Shown: positions 43,992 to 52,817, counted from the stretch's first letter. The stretch is 64,000 bases of DNA from Sphingomonas piscis (GCF_011300455.1 NZ_CP049869.1:372001-436000), one strand, 5' to 3'. The notes: generated by a model from the sequence alone, not told the origin. Translations and numbers: made by a program.

Positions 43992-44942
43992 CTAATTGCA
44001 CTCACGAATGGGTGAGGGGCGCCGCCATGCGGCAGGTGCGATCCCATATTCCCGCTTGAACGCCCTGCTGAACGCCGCCTCGGAGTTGAAGCCAACGTCA
44101 TAGGCGATGCTCGCAACAGGGTCGCCGGTCTCCAGCAGGCGGTTCGCCGCCACCCGCAGCCGCCACCGTCCGCAATATCGGATCGGCGGCTCGCCAAGCA
44201 GCTCGGCGAACTTCTCGCCCAGAACCGTCTTCGACACGCCCGCCTCCCGCGCCAACGCATCGACGCTCAGCGGCTCGCGGTAATGGCGATGGATATGGCC
44301 GAGCGCGCGTGACAGCGCCGGATCCGCCAACGCCCGCACCCAGCCTTCAGACGCGCCGCCCTCCCGCGACAGATAGTCTCTGATCGCTTGCGCCAGGAAC
44401 AGCTCGGCCAGCTTGGCGACCATCTCCGGTTCCGGCTGCGCTTCGGCAACGAAGCGCATCGAGCTGTCGACCCAGGCGCCGCTGCCGCCGGTTACGTCCA
44501 GCACCAGCAGCGCCGGAAGCGCATCGAGCAACGGATGAACGCCCGCCCGCGCCGTGCCGAGGAACCCGCACCAAACCCTTGTGTCGCCCTCGCCCGTACC
44601 GCAGGTCACCCGGTGCAGCCCCTCGGCGGTCACCCAGCCGATGCGTTCCACGTCCGCAGGCTCCAGCCCACAGGCGCTCGCAAGCCGGTGCGGGTCATTG
44701 CGCGGCAGGATGATGATGGTGCCCGGCGCCACCTCGCGCGGCTCCATCCCAGCCATCTCCACCACCAGCCGGCCTGATCGCACGTAATGGTAGCTGATCA
44801 GCCGCTCGGGCACCGGAAAGAAGGGCGCGCAATGCCCGGGCGTGAACTCCGCCGCCACGCAGAAGTCGCCGCTGAAGCAGCCGTCGATCACCACGCCCCC
44901 GGTCAGGCGCAGCGAGGCCAGAATTTCCCCAAGAACGTCCAT
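43992..44942 (-). CDS. AraC family transcriptional regulator (cupin-type)
   Basis: A 316-residue regulator with an N-terminal cupin-like AraC_ligand domain (HYVRSGRLVVEMAGMEPREV, then GTIIILPRNDPHRL) and a C-terminal double HTH (PLSVDALAREAGVSKTVLGEKF; DPVASIAYDVGFNSEAAFSRAF). It is divergent from the osmC-like gene across about 130 nt, which is therefore its likely target. Several in-frame cysteines in the N-domain (CFSGDFC) could allow redox sensing, but that is inference. Confidence 0.92.
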   Translation of the reverse strand: MDVLGEILASLRLTGGVVIDGCFSGDFCVAAEFTPGHCAPFFPVPERLISYHYVRSGRLVVEMAGMEPREVAPGTIIILPRNDPHRLASACGLEPADVERIGWVTAEGLHRVTCGTGEGDTRVWCGFLGTARAGVHPLLDALPALLVLDVTGGSGAWVDSSMRFVAEAQPEPEMVAKLAELFLAQAIRDYLSREGGASEGWVRALADPALSRALGHIHRHYREPLSVDALAREAGVSKTVLGEKFAELLGEPPIRYCGRWRLRVAANRLLETGDPVASIAYDVGFNSEAAFSRAFKREYGIAPAAWRRPSPIRECN

Positions 44943-45072
44943 GCGACCCCCATCGCGGCGTTTGGGTCAACTTATCCGGCAAGCCGGTCATGGATGCAAA
45001 TGCGGCCGGATCGTACCTCCATGTCACTCGCCGGCCGATCTCCGGACGGCGGTCGAACAGGGAGTTTCCGAC

Positions 45073-45636
45073 ATGCTTGCAAAGACTGACAACGCGCCGG
45101 TCAACGGCATCGACACCGCCGCCCTCGGCACCGTCGTTCAGGCCGTCAAAGCCGATCCGTCGAAGGCCAAGGTCGGCTTCGACGTCGTTACTCGCTGGAC
45201 CGGCCAGACCGGCAGCGAGACCGAAGTCACCGGCTTCGACATGGCGGGCGAGCGCGTGACCCGCAGCCACACCATCCGCGCCGACGAGCCGCTCCAGCTG
45301 CTTGGCGCAGACCAGGCCGCCAACCCGCAGGAGCTGCTGATGGCCGCGCTGAACGCCTGCATGACGGTCGGCTATGTCGCCAATGCGGCGCTTCGCGGCA
45401 TTGCCCTCGACAAGCTCGAGATCCGCACCAAGGGCGAGCTCGACCTTCGCGGCTTCCTCGGCCTCGATGACAATGTGAAGCCCGGCTACGACACCGTCGA
45501 ATATGAGGTGACGATCGCCGGCGACGGCAGCCGCGAGGATTTCGAGGCCATCCACCAGGCGGTGATGAAGACCTCGCCCAATTACTACAACGTCTGCAAC
45601 CCAATCCGTACCACGGCCCATCTGGTCGTCGGCTGA
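45073..45636 (+). CDS. OsmC-like peroxiredoxin family protein
   Basis: A 187-residue OsmC/Ohr-type protein with the two conserved cysteines, LLMAALNACMTVGY near residue 100 and YNVCNPIRTTAHL near the C-terminus, expected to reduce organic hydroperoxides in the cytosol. ATG 45073 has GGGAG 8 nt upstream; the frame is open much further upstream into the divergent regulator, which is rejected. It is the probable target of the divergent AraC regulator. Confidence 0.9.
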   Translation: MLAKTDNAPVNGIDTAALGTVVQAVKADPSKAKVGFDVVTRWTGQTGSETEVTGFDMAGERVTRSHTIRADEPLQLLGADQAANPQELLMAALNACMTVGYVANAALRGIALDKLEIRTKGELDLRGFLGLDDNVKPGYDTVEYEVTIAGDGSREDFEAIHQAVMKTSPNYYNVCNPIRTTAHLVVG

Positions 45637-45644
45637 GGTTGCGC

Positions 45645-45671
45645 GCGGGTCTCGGCTGCTCCGGGACCCGC
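45645..45671 (+). terminator. Hairpin after osmC-like gene
   Basis: GCGGGTC / GACCCGC stem 9 nt after the stop codon with a 13-nt loop and no U-tract; a weak terminator candidate ahead of parE. Confidence 0.4.
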
Positions 45672-45742
45672 AACGCGCCTGTGGATAACTAACCTGCCTC
45701 AACCTTGGCAGCCCGCCCACCACGCGTATAGCTTGGCTGCAA

Positions 45743-47725
45743 ATGGCCGACCTCTTCGCTTCCCCCTCCGCGTCCTCCACGCCCGACAGCTACGACGCCT
45801 CGTCGATTGAGGTGCTGGAAGGCCTTGAGCCCGTCCGCCGCCGCCCCGGCATGTATATCGGCGGCACCGACGAACGCGCGCTCCATCACCTCGCCGCCGA
45901 AGTCATCGACAATTCGATGGACGAGGCGGTCGCCGGCCATGCCAGCCGCATCGAGGTCATCCTCGACGCCGGCAACAAGCTGACCGTCATCGACAACGGC
46001 CGCGGCATGCCCGTCGACCCGCACCCCAAATATCCGGGTAAGTCGGCACTCGAGGTCATCCTCACCATGCTCCACTCGGGCGGCAAGTTCGAGGGCAAGG
46101 CGTACAGCACCTCCGGCGGCCTCCACGGTGTCGGCGTCAGCGTCGTCAACGCGTTGTCCACCGAGACGATCATCGAGGTCGCCCGCGACAAAAAGCTCTA
46201 CCGCCAGAGCTTCGCCAAGGGCCTGACCACCTCGCCCTTGCAGGAAGTCGGCGCCGCCCCCAACCGCCGCGGCACCAGCGTAACCTTCACCCCCGATCCC
46301 GAAATCTTCGGCGAGGCGGCTAGGTTCGATCCCGCCCGCCTCTACAAGCTCGCCCGCTCCAAGGCCTATCTGTTCGCCGGCGTCGAGATCCGCTGGCGCT
46401 GCGACCCGTCGCTGGCGACTCCCGAGGTGCCGGAAACCGCCACCTTCCAGTTCGCGAACGGCCTCGCCGATCACCTAGCCGAACAGCTCGGCGACCGCCC
46501 GGCGATCACCAACCAGCCGTTCACCGGCCGCCAGGACTTCCCCGAAGCCCAAGGCAGCGCCGAATGGGCCGTCGCCTGGCCCCTCTACAGCGACGGCTCC
46601 GAAAGCTATTACTGCAACACCATCCCCACCCCCGACGGCGGCACCCATGAGGCGGGCCTCCGCGCCGCCCTCACCAAGGGCATCCGCGCGTTCGGCGAGC
46701 TTGTCGGCAACAAGCGCGCCAAGGACATCACCGCCGACGACGTCTTCAACGGCGTCGAGCTGATGCTCAGCGTCTTCATCCGCAACCCGCATTTCCAGAG
46801 CCAGACCAAGGACCGCCTCACCAGCCTTGAAGCCGCCCGCTTCGTCGAGGCCGCCGTCCGCGACCATTTCGACCATTTCCTCGCCGACAATATGGATCGC
46901 GGCCGCGCACTCCTGGGCTCGATCATCGAGCGGATGGACGAGCGCCTAAAGCGCCGCGCCGAGCGCGAGGTGAAGCGCAAGACCGCCACCAGCGCCCGCA
47001 AGCTCCGCCTACCCGGCAAGCTCACCGACTGCGCCAGCGACGATCCCGAAGGCACCGAACTCTTCATCGTCGAGGGCGACAGCGCCGGCGGCTCCGCCAA
47101 GCAGGCCCGCGACCGCAAGACTCAGGCGATCCTCCCCATTCGCGGCAAGATCCTCAACGTCGCTAGCGCCAGCGCCGACAAGATCCGGGCCAACAGCGAG
47201 ATCGCCGATCTTCAGCTCGCGCTCGGCTGCGGCATCCGCGACAAGTTCGACGAGGCGAGCCTCCGCTATGAGCGGATCATCATCATGACCGACGCCGACG
47301 TCGACGGTGCCCACATCGCCACCCTGCTGATGACCTTCTTCTTCCAGGAAATGCCCGAGCTGGTCCGCCGCGGCCACCTCTTCCTCGCGCAGCCGCCCCT
47401 CTACCGCATCACCGCCGGCGCCAAGAGCATGTACGCCCGCGACGACGCCCATCGCGCCGAGATCGAGGCCAAGGAATTCAAGGGCAAGAAGGTCGAGGTC
47501 TCCCGCTTCAAGGGCCTTGGCGAGATGAACCCGAACCAGCTCAAGGAAACCACCATGGACCCGAAGACGCGGTCCATGCTGCGGGTCACATTACCGTCGG
47601 CCTATGAAGACCGGCAGCCCGTGAAGGACCTCGTCGAGCGGCTGATGGGCAAGAACCCCGAACACCGCTTCAACTTCATCCAGGAGCGGGCGTCGGCGGT
47701 CGAGGATGACGCTATCGATGCTTAA
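45743..47725 (+). CDS. parE: DNA topoisomerase IV subunit B ParE
   Basis: A 660-residue type IIA topoisomerase ATPase subunit that, with ParC, decatenates replicated chromosomes. The GHKL ATPase has [19 protein letters not shown] near residue 28, [12 protein letters not shown] near 52, DNGRGMPV near 84 and the [21 protein letters not shown] lid split across 111-132. The TOPRIM domain carries [16 protein letters not shown] near 438 and DADVDGAH near 513. The length and the [19 protein letters not shown] form favour ParE over GyrB. Confidence 0.96.
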   Translation: MADLFASPSASSTPDSYDASSIEVLEGLEPVRRRPGMYIGGTDERALHHLAAEVIDNSMDEAVAGHASRIEVILDAGNKLTVIDNGRGMPVDPHPKYPGKSALEVILTMLHSGGKFEGKAYSTSGGLHGVGVSVVNALSTETIIEVARDKKLYRQSFAKGLTTSPLQEVGAAPNRRGTSVTFTPDPEIFGEAARFDPARLYKLARSKAYLFAGVEIRWRCDPSLATPEVPETATFQFANGLADHLAEQLGDRPAITNQPFTGRQDFPEAQGSAEWAVAWPLYSDGSESYYCNTIPTPDGGTHEAGLRAALTKGIRAFGELVGNKRAKDITADDVFNGVELMLSVFIRNPHFQSQTKDRLTSLEAARFVEAAVRDHFDHFLADNMDRGRALLGSIIERMDERLKRRAEREVKRKTATSARKLRLPGKLTDCASDDPEGTELFIVEGDSAGGSAKQARDRKTQAILPIRGKILNVASASADKIRANSEIADLQLALGCGIRDKFDEASLRYERIIIMTDADVDGAHIATLLMTFFFQEMPELVRRGHLFLAQPPLYRITAGAKSMYARDDAHRAEIEAKEFKGKKVEVSRFKGLGEMNPNQLKETTMDPKTRSMLRVTLPSAYEDRQPVKDLVERLMGKNPEHRFNFIQERASAVEDDAIDA

Positions 47726-48013
47726 GGCGTGACGATAAGCACCGCCCTTTAGCTATTCTGGCGAGTGATGGCGCTCGCGAACGGATGAGCAACTCGACGA
47801 CATACTGAATGGAAGTTTTTCCGACTAGTCCGGCCTTCATCGGAGCGGTGGCCGAACGCAACAGACCCGACAGCGCGAGACGTCAGAAGCCGATCGCCAG
47901 ATGGCACTCTGGGGTCTGATCTACGCCTTCATTGCTGCAGTGACTGGCATGATCGCACTGTTCAAGTAGATCCGGCAGCACCAATGTCTGCGCTGGTCGA
48001 AGGACTTCCGCTG
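47726..48013. other. Gene-poor gap after parE
   Basis: About 290 nt without a well-supported gene. The only coding hint is a 22-codon hydrophobic frame at 47901-47969. It ends in the first copy of the intergenic palindromic repeat. No terminator of the usual type follows parE. Confidence 0.5.
47901..47969 (+). CDS. Possible 22-residue hydrophobic peptide
   Basis: ATG 47901 opens MALWGLIYAFIAAVTGMIAL plus FK and a stop: one neat membrane helix with a basic end, the form of many small membrane proteins. There is no good Shine-Dalgarno (only AGAAGC 12 nt upstream). It could be chance. Confidence 0.25.
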   Translation: MALWGLIYAFIAAVTGMIALFK

Positions 48014-48043
48014 AATGTCCGCAATGGGTGGAAAGCGGACGTT
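48014..48043. repeat. Intergenic palindromic repeat, short form
   Basis: AATGTCCGC - AATGGGTGGAAA - GCGGACGTT: 9-bp arms with one G-U, 12-nt loop. It lies 5 nt before the end of the minus-strand gene at 48049 and is nearly identical to the copy at 54344. Confidence 0.85.
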
Positions 48044-48048
48044 AGTCA

Positions 48049-48534
48049 CTATTGCAGCCGACGCATTGGACGCCCGTAATCGACGCGCACCAAGCGTCCT
48101 TGCCGAAGATAGTAGGTCACGAGCTGGAATGGGTACTCCGGATGGTAGGCTATCTGGCCTTCCCTGCCTGCCGGTGGGATTGGATTGCTAAACTCCAGCA
48201 CACCGATCCCTCCGTCTGCCAGTCGATAGAACGCCTCACGGCTTACCGAAGTACCTTGAGGCTCGTCGGAGGTTTTTGGCGCGTAGCTTCGCAGAAAACC
48301 AAGCCATGCGTTACGGTCGGAGAAGGCTAATTTTCCATCCCGATAGACCTTTACGTTCGGAGAGACGGACCGTTCGAACCTATCAACATCTGCTGGGATG
48401 CGCTTGGGCAGGGCCCTCAAAAAGTTCTGCAGCTCCTGCTCTTCTGCAGGAGAAGGAGGTGGTGGAGGAGCAGCAATCGATAGACCTGCCGAAGCCAGAA
48501 CGCCCGCAGCTACAAGGCAAGGTATCAATTTCAT
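48049..48534 (-). CDS. Exported protein of unknown function
   Basis: A 161-residue protein with a signal peptide (MKLIPCLVAAGVLASAGLSIA) followed by a proline run and a mature domain with DVDRFERSVSPNVKVYRDGK and a late QLVTYYLRQGRLVRVDYG strand pair, reminiscent of NTF2-like folds, but not assigned. ATG 48534 gives the signal; a longer frame to 48576 is open but not needed. It is flanked by repeat copies on both sides. Confidence 0.7.
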   Translation of the reverse strand: MKLIPCLVAAGVLASAGLSIAAPPPPPSPAEEQELQNFLRALPKRIPADVDRFERSVSPNVKVYRDGKLAFSDRNAWLGFLRSYAPKTSDEPQGTSVSREAFYRLADGGIGVLEFSNPIPPAGREGQIAYHPEYPFQLVTYYLRQGRLVRVDYGRPMRRLQ

Positions 48535-48584
48535 CGCGTAGGACTCCGGCGGGGCCGAGCCTGCTGATGCTGCCACTGCCGCGG

Positions 48585-48650
48585 AATGTCTGCAATGGGT
48601 CGATTACAGACCTTTGCTGAATGTCTCGAAGGGGTGGAAAGCGGCCGTTC
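48585..48650. repeat. Intergenic palindromic repeat, long form
   Basis: About 66 nt: AATGTCTGC-AATGGGTCG, middle ACAGACCTTTGCTG, then GGGGTGGAAA-GCGGCCGTTC. It aligns end to end with the long copy at 49866, and its outer segments match the short copies. Confidence 0.75.
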
Positions 48651-48724
48651 GGGACTCATTTGGCATTGCACCTTTGGAGTGTATGTTGAGCTGACCGGAC
48701 GCATTCCGGTGCAAGGAGGTCTTC

Positions 48725-49063
48725 ATGCTCCCTCTCGCATTTGCTGCCGTTCTCGCCCTTGGCGGCGCTTCTCAGATTTATGGCCCTCCGGCACCTACTG
48801 TCAGGCCGACACCCACTTTCAGCGGGTCCACGCCTACAAGTGCAGATGAAGTGCGCTCAGAGATAAACCATGCTCGTGAGTCCGGGCAGCTATCGCGCAA
48901 GCAGGCGAAAGAACTGCGGGCGGAAGTGGGTGAGATCGGAAACCTGGAGCAACGGTTTGCTCAGGATGGCCGCCTGACCGCCGCCGAAAGTGCAGAGCTG
49001 CAGAACCGCGCAGAGGTTGTTCGGGCAATCACCCGTGCCAAGAGTGCCGGACTTATCAAGTAA
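48725..49063 (+). CDS. Small exported helical protein of unknown function
   Basis: A 112-residue protein with a signal-like N-terminus (MLPLAFAAVLALGGASQIYG), a Pro/Thr-rich linker (PPAPTVRPTPTFSGSTPT) and a charged helical domain (EINHARESGQLSRKQAKELR; RLTAAESAELQNRAEVVRAI). GCAAGGAGGTCTTC precedes the ATG, a near-consensus ribosome-binding site. I do not recognise a family. Confidence 0.75.
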   Translation: MLPLAFAAVLALGGASQIYGPPAPTVRPTPTFSGSTPTSADEVRSEINHARESGQLSRKQAKELRAEVGEIGNLEQRFAQDGRLTAAESAELQNRAEVVRAITRAKSAGLIK

Positions 49064-49148
49064 GCTGTAGCGATCAGCGTCGCCCCCATAGGACCGACAC
49101 GCGGATAGACCACGTGTCCGTTTCGGGAGTCAAAGACCCAAGCTCAGG

Positions 49149-49343
49149 CTAAGCCCGCCGTAGGCGCGAGGAGATGATGAGGGCTGCCCCAAGCAAAGCC
49201 ATAAGTGCACCGCGAGCGATCCAAGGACGCTGATCGATCATGAAGCTTGAGGCGGGCCACTGAATGATCCCTGCACCCTGAGCAGCCCAAAGAAGCCCCA
49301 TCAGCAATGCGAAGATCCCAAGAATTAGAAGCGCAGTTCTCAT
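49149..49343 (-). CDS. Small two-helix membrane protein
   Basis: A 64-residue protein from ATG 49343 with two hydrophobic segments (TALLILGIFALLMGLLWAA and ARGALMALLGAALIIS) and a basic C-terminus. The frame extends upstream to 49397 as MSAFHPLQTFGKST, but that peptide is simply the translation of the palindromic repeat at 49368, so the internal ATG is preferred. The function is unknown. Confidence 0.6.
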   Translation of the reverse strand: MRTALLILGIFALLMGLLWAAQGAGIIQWPASSFMIDQRPWIARGALMALLGAALIISSRLRRA

Positions 49344-49367
49344 AACCGCTTGTCTGGTCGACTTACC

Positions 49368-49399
49368 GAACGTCTGCAACGGGTGGAAAGCAGACATTC
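49368..49399. repeat. Intergenic palindromic repeat, short form
   Basis: GAACGTCTGC - AACGGGTGGAAA - GCAGACATTC: 10-bp arms with compensatory changes (CTGC/GCAG instead of CCGC/GCGG), which supports selection on the hairpin. Confidence 0.85.
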
Positions 49400-49470
49400 G
49401 TCGCGGGGCTTGCGAAGCGTCGACTGAACAGCCAGACTTGTGACCGCCGGATTGTCAGTAGGAGTTCACG

Positions 49471-49860
49471 ATGCTCGCTATCCTCCTTTCGGCTGCACTG
49501 GCCGGGGCCGCGCCAGTAAACCAAGAGCCGAACCTAGCCGCAGCTAAGAGTTGGATTAGCCTAGTGGATTCCAAGCGATGGGATGACAGCTGGACCGCTG
49601 CCGGAACTCTGTTCAAATCACAGATGCCGCAAGCGCGTTGGGTCGCGACAATTGCCCCCGTTCGAGAGCCGTTGGGTCCAGTTTCGTCGCGAGCTTTGAA
49701 GAGTGTGACAAAGGCGAAGTCCTTGCCCGGTGCTCCCGACGGTGAATACGAGATAGTGCAGTTCGACACGAACTTCGCCAACAAGGCTGCTGCGACTGAG
49801 ACAGTTGTCCTCTCCCACGAGACTTCCGGCTGGAAGGTGGACGGCTACTTCATCAAGTAG
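49471..49860 (+). CDS. DUF4019 domain exported protein
   Basis: A 129-residue protein with a signal peptide (MLAILLSAALAGAAP) and a DUF4019-type domain: KSWISLVDSKRWDDSWTAAG, then an FK..W pair and a terminal SGWKVDGYFIK strand. The function is unknown; it is presumably periplasmic. GTAGGAGTTCACG precedes the ATG. A repeat copy begins 6 nt after the stop. Confidence 0.8.
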   Translation: MLAILLSAALAGAAPVNQEPNLAAAKSWISLVDSKRWDDSWTAAGTLFKSQMPQARWVATIAPVREPLGPVSSRALKSVTKAKSLPGAPDGEYEIVQFDTNFANKAAATETVVLSHETSGWKVDGYFIK

Positions 49861-49865
49861 CGGCT

Positions 49866-49928
49866 AATGTCCGCTTTGGGTCGGAGGCAGACCTTCGTTG
49901 CATATGCGTTGGGTGGAAAGCGGACGTT
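49866..49928. repeat. Intergenic palindromic repeat, long form
   Basis: AATGTCCGC-TTTGGGTCGG, middle GCAGACCTTCGTTG, then GGGTGGAAA-GCGGACGTT. Outer arms AATGTCCGC and GCGGACGTT pair as in the short form, with an extra 33-nt insert. Confidence 0.8.
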
Positions 49929-49942
49929 CAATCAAACTCGCA

Positions 49943-50308
49943 CTACATCCACTGAGCGTCGCGTTCGAGCACGTCGCAAAGCCGCTGCACGGCCATATCA
50001 TTCACGAGTTGCTCGGGGAGTGGTCGGTCGTAAGCAAACTTGACTGTGCATCGCGTGTACTCGATGCCATCGAGGGTATCGGCGAAATGGCTGATGACGG
50101 ATAGTGTGGGTGCAAAGGAAACATAATTCTTTCGCGCCGTGAACATGTAGAGAATGCGATCCAACGTAAACGCTGGCTCGCTCCACTTGATGCATTCCTT
50201 CGCATCTGGAACAGCTTCCTTAAGGGTTTGACGCAGTTGCCGCAGAAGCGGCTGCGCATCTGGTGCAGCAGCGTCAATATACTCATCGATGGTAGTCGGT
50301 TTCGGCAT
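49943..50308 (-). CDS. DUF1801 domain protein
   Basis: A 121-residue DUF1801 (YdhG-like) protein: TIDEYIDAAAPDAQPLLRQL at the N-terminus, DAKECIKWSEPAFTL near residue 35 and a C-terminal segment IEYTRCTVKFAYDRPLPEQL. The family is cytosolic and of uncertain function (some members bind iron or DNA). GAGGGGAGAACCC precedes the ATG. Confidence 0.88.
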   Translation of the reverse strand: MPKPTTIDEYIDAAAPDAQPLLRQLRQTLKEAVPDAKECIKWSEPAFTLDRILYMFTARKNYVSFAPTLSVISHFADTLDGIEYTRCTVKFAYDRPLPEQLVNDMAVQRLCDVLERDAQWM

Positions 50309-50385
50309 CGATGGGTTCTCCCCTCAGCCAGCAACTGATCCTGCCCGGAACGGCGCTCTCCCGCGAGACTTAGCAAACGCGGCAT

Positions 50386-50414
50386 AATGTTCGCAACGGC
50401 TCGACTGCAGACCT
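50386..50414. repeat. Degenerate palindromic repeat copy
   Basis: AATGTTCGCAACGGCTCGAC then TGCAGACCT matches the first half of the long form with several changes. Confidence 0.5.
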
Positions 50415-50523
50415 CCACCGGTCGTTAAGCCTTTCGACATGCCTGGCTGCCACCATAGGCAAGCCCATCCGAGGTTGAAGCTGCGGCTGGTGGTGTGAGG
50501 TGACTCAGAGGAGAGCTGTTGTG

Positions 50524-50679
50524 ATGAAGCTTCTTGAGCTGACCAAGAACGAAGAAGGTGCGACGGCAATCGAGTACGCGCTGATTGCCACGCTCATTGC
50601 TGTTGCTGCAATCGCAGCCATGGGCAGCCTGGGCAACAAGCTGGACACGACGTACAACAACGTTGCTGCCAAGCTCTAG
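50524..50679 (+). CDS. Flp family type IVb pilin
   Basis: A 51-residue Flp pilin, the major subunit of Tad pili. NEEGATAIEYALIATLIAV holds the prepilin-peptidase site after Gly12 with Glu at +5 and Tyr at +6, then the hydrophobic polymerisation helix and a short polar C-terminus (LDTTYNNVAAKL). GAGGAGAGC precedes ATG 50524 (GTG 50521 is in frame). No tad export genes are beside it; TadG/TadE-like genes are 10 kb upstream and a PilZ protein follows. Confidence 0.93.
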   Translation: MKLLELTKNEEGATAIEYALIATLIAVAAIAAMGSLGNKLDTTYNNVAAKL

Positions 50680-50699
50680 GCCGGCCGCGCGGACCATAG

Positions 50700-50844
50700 C
50701 TTGTCCGAAATCGTTGGAACACAGACCTTTGTTGGATGTCGTCAAAAGCCTTCGGCGACTGTCTTCCGGACAGATTGCAGGGCATTTCTAACCCAAGGCG
50801 GCGAACGTCCGCCACGGAAGGCAAGGTACAGAAACGCGGACCTA
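50700..50844. repeat. Degenerate repeat relics in the Flp-PilZ gap
   Basis: The 290-nt gap between Flp pilin and PilZ holds two decayed copies: TTGTCCGAAATCGTTGGAAC then ACAGACCTTTGTTGG (50700-50735), and GAACGTCCGCCACGGAAGG then AAACGCGGACCT (50803-50844). No gene is seen in the gap. Confidence 0.4.
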
Positions 50845-50969
50845 TTCTCGGCAGGCGGCTGAATGGGACACTAAGATCCGAGCAGCGAAATGAACGAAAC
50901 GGGGGGTCTGACAGGCCTTTGTAAACCATTACGAGCGCACTCGCCGTATCCAGAGAGTGAATCCCCGAC

Positions 50970-51575
50970 GTGTGTAACTTATCCGACAAGAGCTCCTGGT
51001 CCACGAAGACAGACTTCGAGGTCGCCGCAATGCCGCGTGTTGAGCGGCGGCCAGTGGAGATGCGAGCCTATGCCATTCGCTTCGACAACTCGATCTTGGA
51101 CCTGTCGTTGGTGAACCTATCGTATGATGGCTGTGCGGTCGAAACGACGGAGCAGCTGATACCGGGCGAACTGCTCAGACTGTCTGTCTTGGAGCGCGGC
51201 TTCGTTAAGGCAGCTGTGCGCTGGTACAAGGACAGGAAGGCCGGCCTTCTTTTTGAACCCGAGGGATACGAGCCGGCCCATAAACAGCGATCTGCCCAAC
51301 GCCCTCTGATATCAGCCCCGGTCGTGCTCAGAAGGGCGGGGAGAGGCGGGTATCCTGTTCAAACCAAAGATCTGACGCGGTTCGGCTGCAGGTGCGAGTA
51401 TGTGGAAAGGCCGAACATCGGCGAGACTGTTTGGATAAGGCTCGACGGCCTTGAAGCACTTGAAGCAAGGACTTGTTGGCTGGCCGAGTCCAATGTTGGA
51501 CTGGAATTCCTAAACCCCATTCACCCAGCCGTGTTCGATCTGCTGCTTGAGCGCACTCAAGGGAAACTGGGATAG
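50970..51575 (+). CDS. Tandem PilZ domain protein
   Basis: A 201-residue protein with two PilZ-like beta-barrels. The first has RRPVEMRAYAIRF and NLSYDGCAVE (RxxxR and N/DxSxxG-type c-di-GMP contacts); the second begins VVLRRAGRGGYPVQTKDLTR with FGCRCEY and ends WLAESNVGLEFLNPIHPAV, the usual PilZ C-terminal strand. It is cytosolic and probably a cyclic-di-GMP effector. The start is GTG 50970; ATG 51030, just before the first PilZ domain, is an alternative with GAGG upstream. It follows the Flp pilin on the same strand. Confidence 0.82.
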   Translation: MCNLSDKSSWSTKTDFEVAAMPRVERRPVEMRAYAIRFDNSILDLSLVNLSYDGCAVETTEQLIPGELLRLSVLERGFVKAAVRWYKDRKAGLLFEPEGYEPAHKQRSAQRPLISAPVVLRRAGRGGYPVQTKDLTRFGCRCEYVERPNIGETVWIRLDGLEALEARTCWLAESNVGLEFLNPIHPAVFDLLLERTQGKLG

Positions 51576-51663
51576 TCGGATTAGGTCGGAAAACGGAACT
51601 TACTCCGTCGCCCGATTGCCCGGGATGCTGCTGGTGAGTAAGTATTCCAGAGGGGGTGGTCTC

Positions 51664-52686
51664 ATGAGAGTTGCAGCCATCATCGGGGCAGTGTCCCTCG
51701 CCTGTTCGACCACCACCGCGAATGCGGCGCCCACCGCCCATGGTCCGGTGCTCGACATGCATGTCCACGCTTATGGAGCCGGCGGCCAGGGCCCGCCATC
51801 GTTCGTATGCGCCCCGTTTCCGGCATTTAAGCCTCTCGATCCTGGAACGGGCGGCAAGGGTCTTCCGGGCTATATGCGCAGCATGTTCGGTGAGCCCGAC
51901 TGCCCTAAGAAGTACCGGTCCGCGTCAAGTGACGACGATCTGCGGACACGCACCATCGCAATGCTCAGGAAGCATGACGTGTACGCGATTGCGGGCGGAA
52001 GTCCGGCCTACGTTGACCGCTGGCTTCGGGACGAACCGACCCGCATCCTGCCCGCGGTGGGTGCTGGGTCTCCGGACAAACTGCCAAGCGTCGAGGAACT
52101 GCGACAACGGCATACCCTTGGCCGTCTCAAGGCCCTGTCCGAATTGAGCCTTCAGTATCAAGGGATCGCGCCTGGCGATCCGCGAATGGAACCCTATTGG
52201 GCGCTTGCGGAAGAACTCGACGTTCCGGTGGGAATACACATGGGTCCAGGGCCGCCTGGAACAACCTATTTCGCCACTCCGCTATACCGGGCGGCGTTGA
52301 CGGACCCGCTGCAGCTTGAGCCTATCCTTGTTCGCCATCCCAAGCTGCGGGTATTTGTGGTTCACGCGGGATACCCAATGAAGGAGCGCATGCTGGCTCT
52401 CATGGCTGCGCACCCACAGGTCTATGCGGAGTTTGGGTTCCTCACGATCGGCTATCGCGACAGCGATATCTGGCCCTACCTCCAGTCGTTCATCGACGCG
52501 GGTTTCGAGGATAGGATCCTCTACGGCACCGATCAGATGGTCTGGCCCGAACTTATTGAAGTCGGGATCCAGCGTGTCTGGACTGCTCCGCGGCTCACAC
52601 GAACTCAGAAGCGCAAGTTTTTATACGAAAACGCGGCTCGTTTTCTTCGGATCGATCCGGCGAAAACCGGCATTCTGCAGAGGTAG
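51664..52686 (+). CDS. Exported amidohydrolase-2 family protein
   Basis: A 340-residue metal-dependent hydrolase of the amidohydrolase-2 (ACMSD-like) group with a signal peptide (MRVAAIIGAVSLACSTTTANA). It has the metal motif LDMHVHAYG near residue 31, GIHMGPGPPG mid-domain (His), VFVVHAGYPM (His) and LYGTDQMVWPEL (Asp). ATG 51664 has GAGGGGGTGG upstream. The substrate is unknown; the predicted export is unusual for the family but occurs in sphingomonads. Confidence 0.88.
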   Translation: MRVAAIIGAVSLACSTTTANAAPTAHGPVLDMHVHAYGAGGQGPPSFVCAPFPAFKPLDPGTGGKGLPGYMRSMFGEPDCPKKYRSASSDDDLRTRTIAMLRKHDVYAIAGGSPAYVDRWLRDEPTRILPAVGAGSPDKLPSVEELRQRHTLGRLKALSELSLQYQGIAPGDPRMEPYWALAEELDVPVGIHMGPGPPGTTYFATPLYRAALTDPLQLEPILVRHPKLRVFVVHAGYPMKERMLALMAAHPQVYAEFGFLTIGYRDSDIWPYLQSFIDAGFEDRILYGTDQMVWPELIEVGIQRVWTAPRLTRTQKRKFLYENAARFLRIDPAKTGILQR

Positions 52687-52817
52687 TCGGCAGTCGTCCC
52701 GATATGCCCCGGTGTGTACAGCCCAGTTTGCTTTGGCTGTAAGCAGACGCTCTTCGAAGCACTCGCGCCTATCACGTGAGCAGGAAACCCGCTTCGGTCG
52801 AGGCGTGACCGGCCGGT

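Noticed and set aside
44695..45780. 361-codon antisense frame spanning AraC and OsmC genes
   Set aside because: It crosses a divergent promoter region and two well-supported genes.
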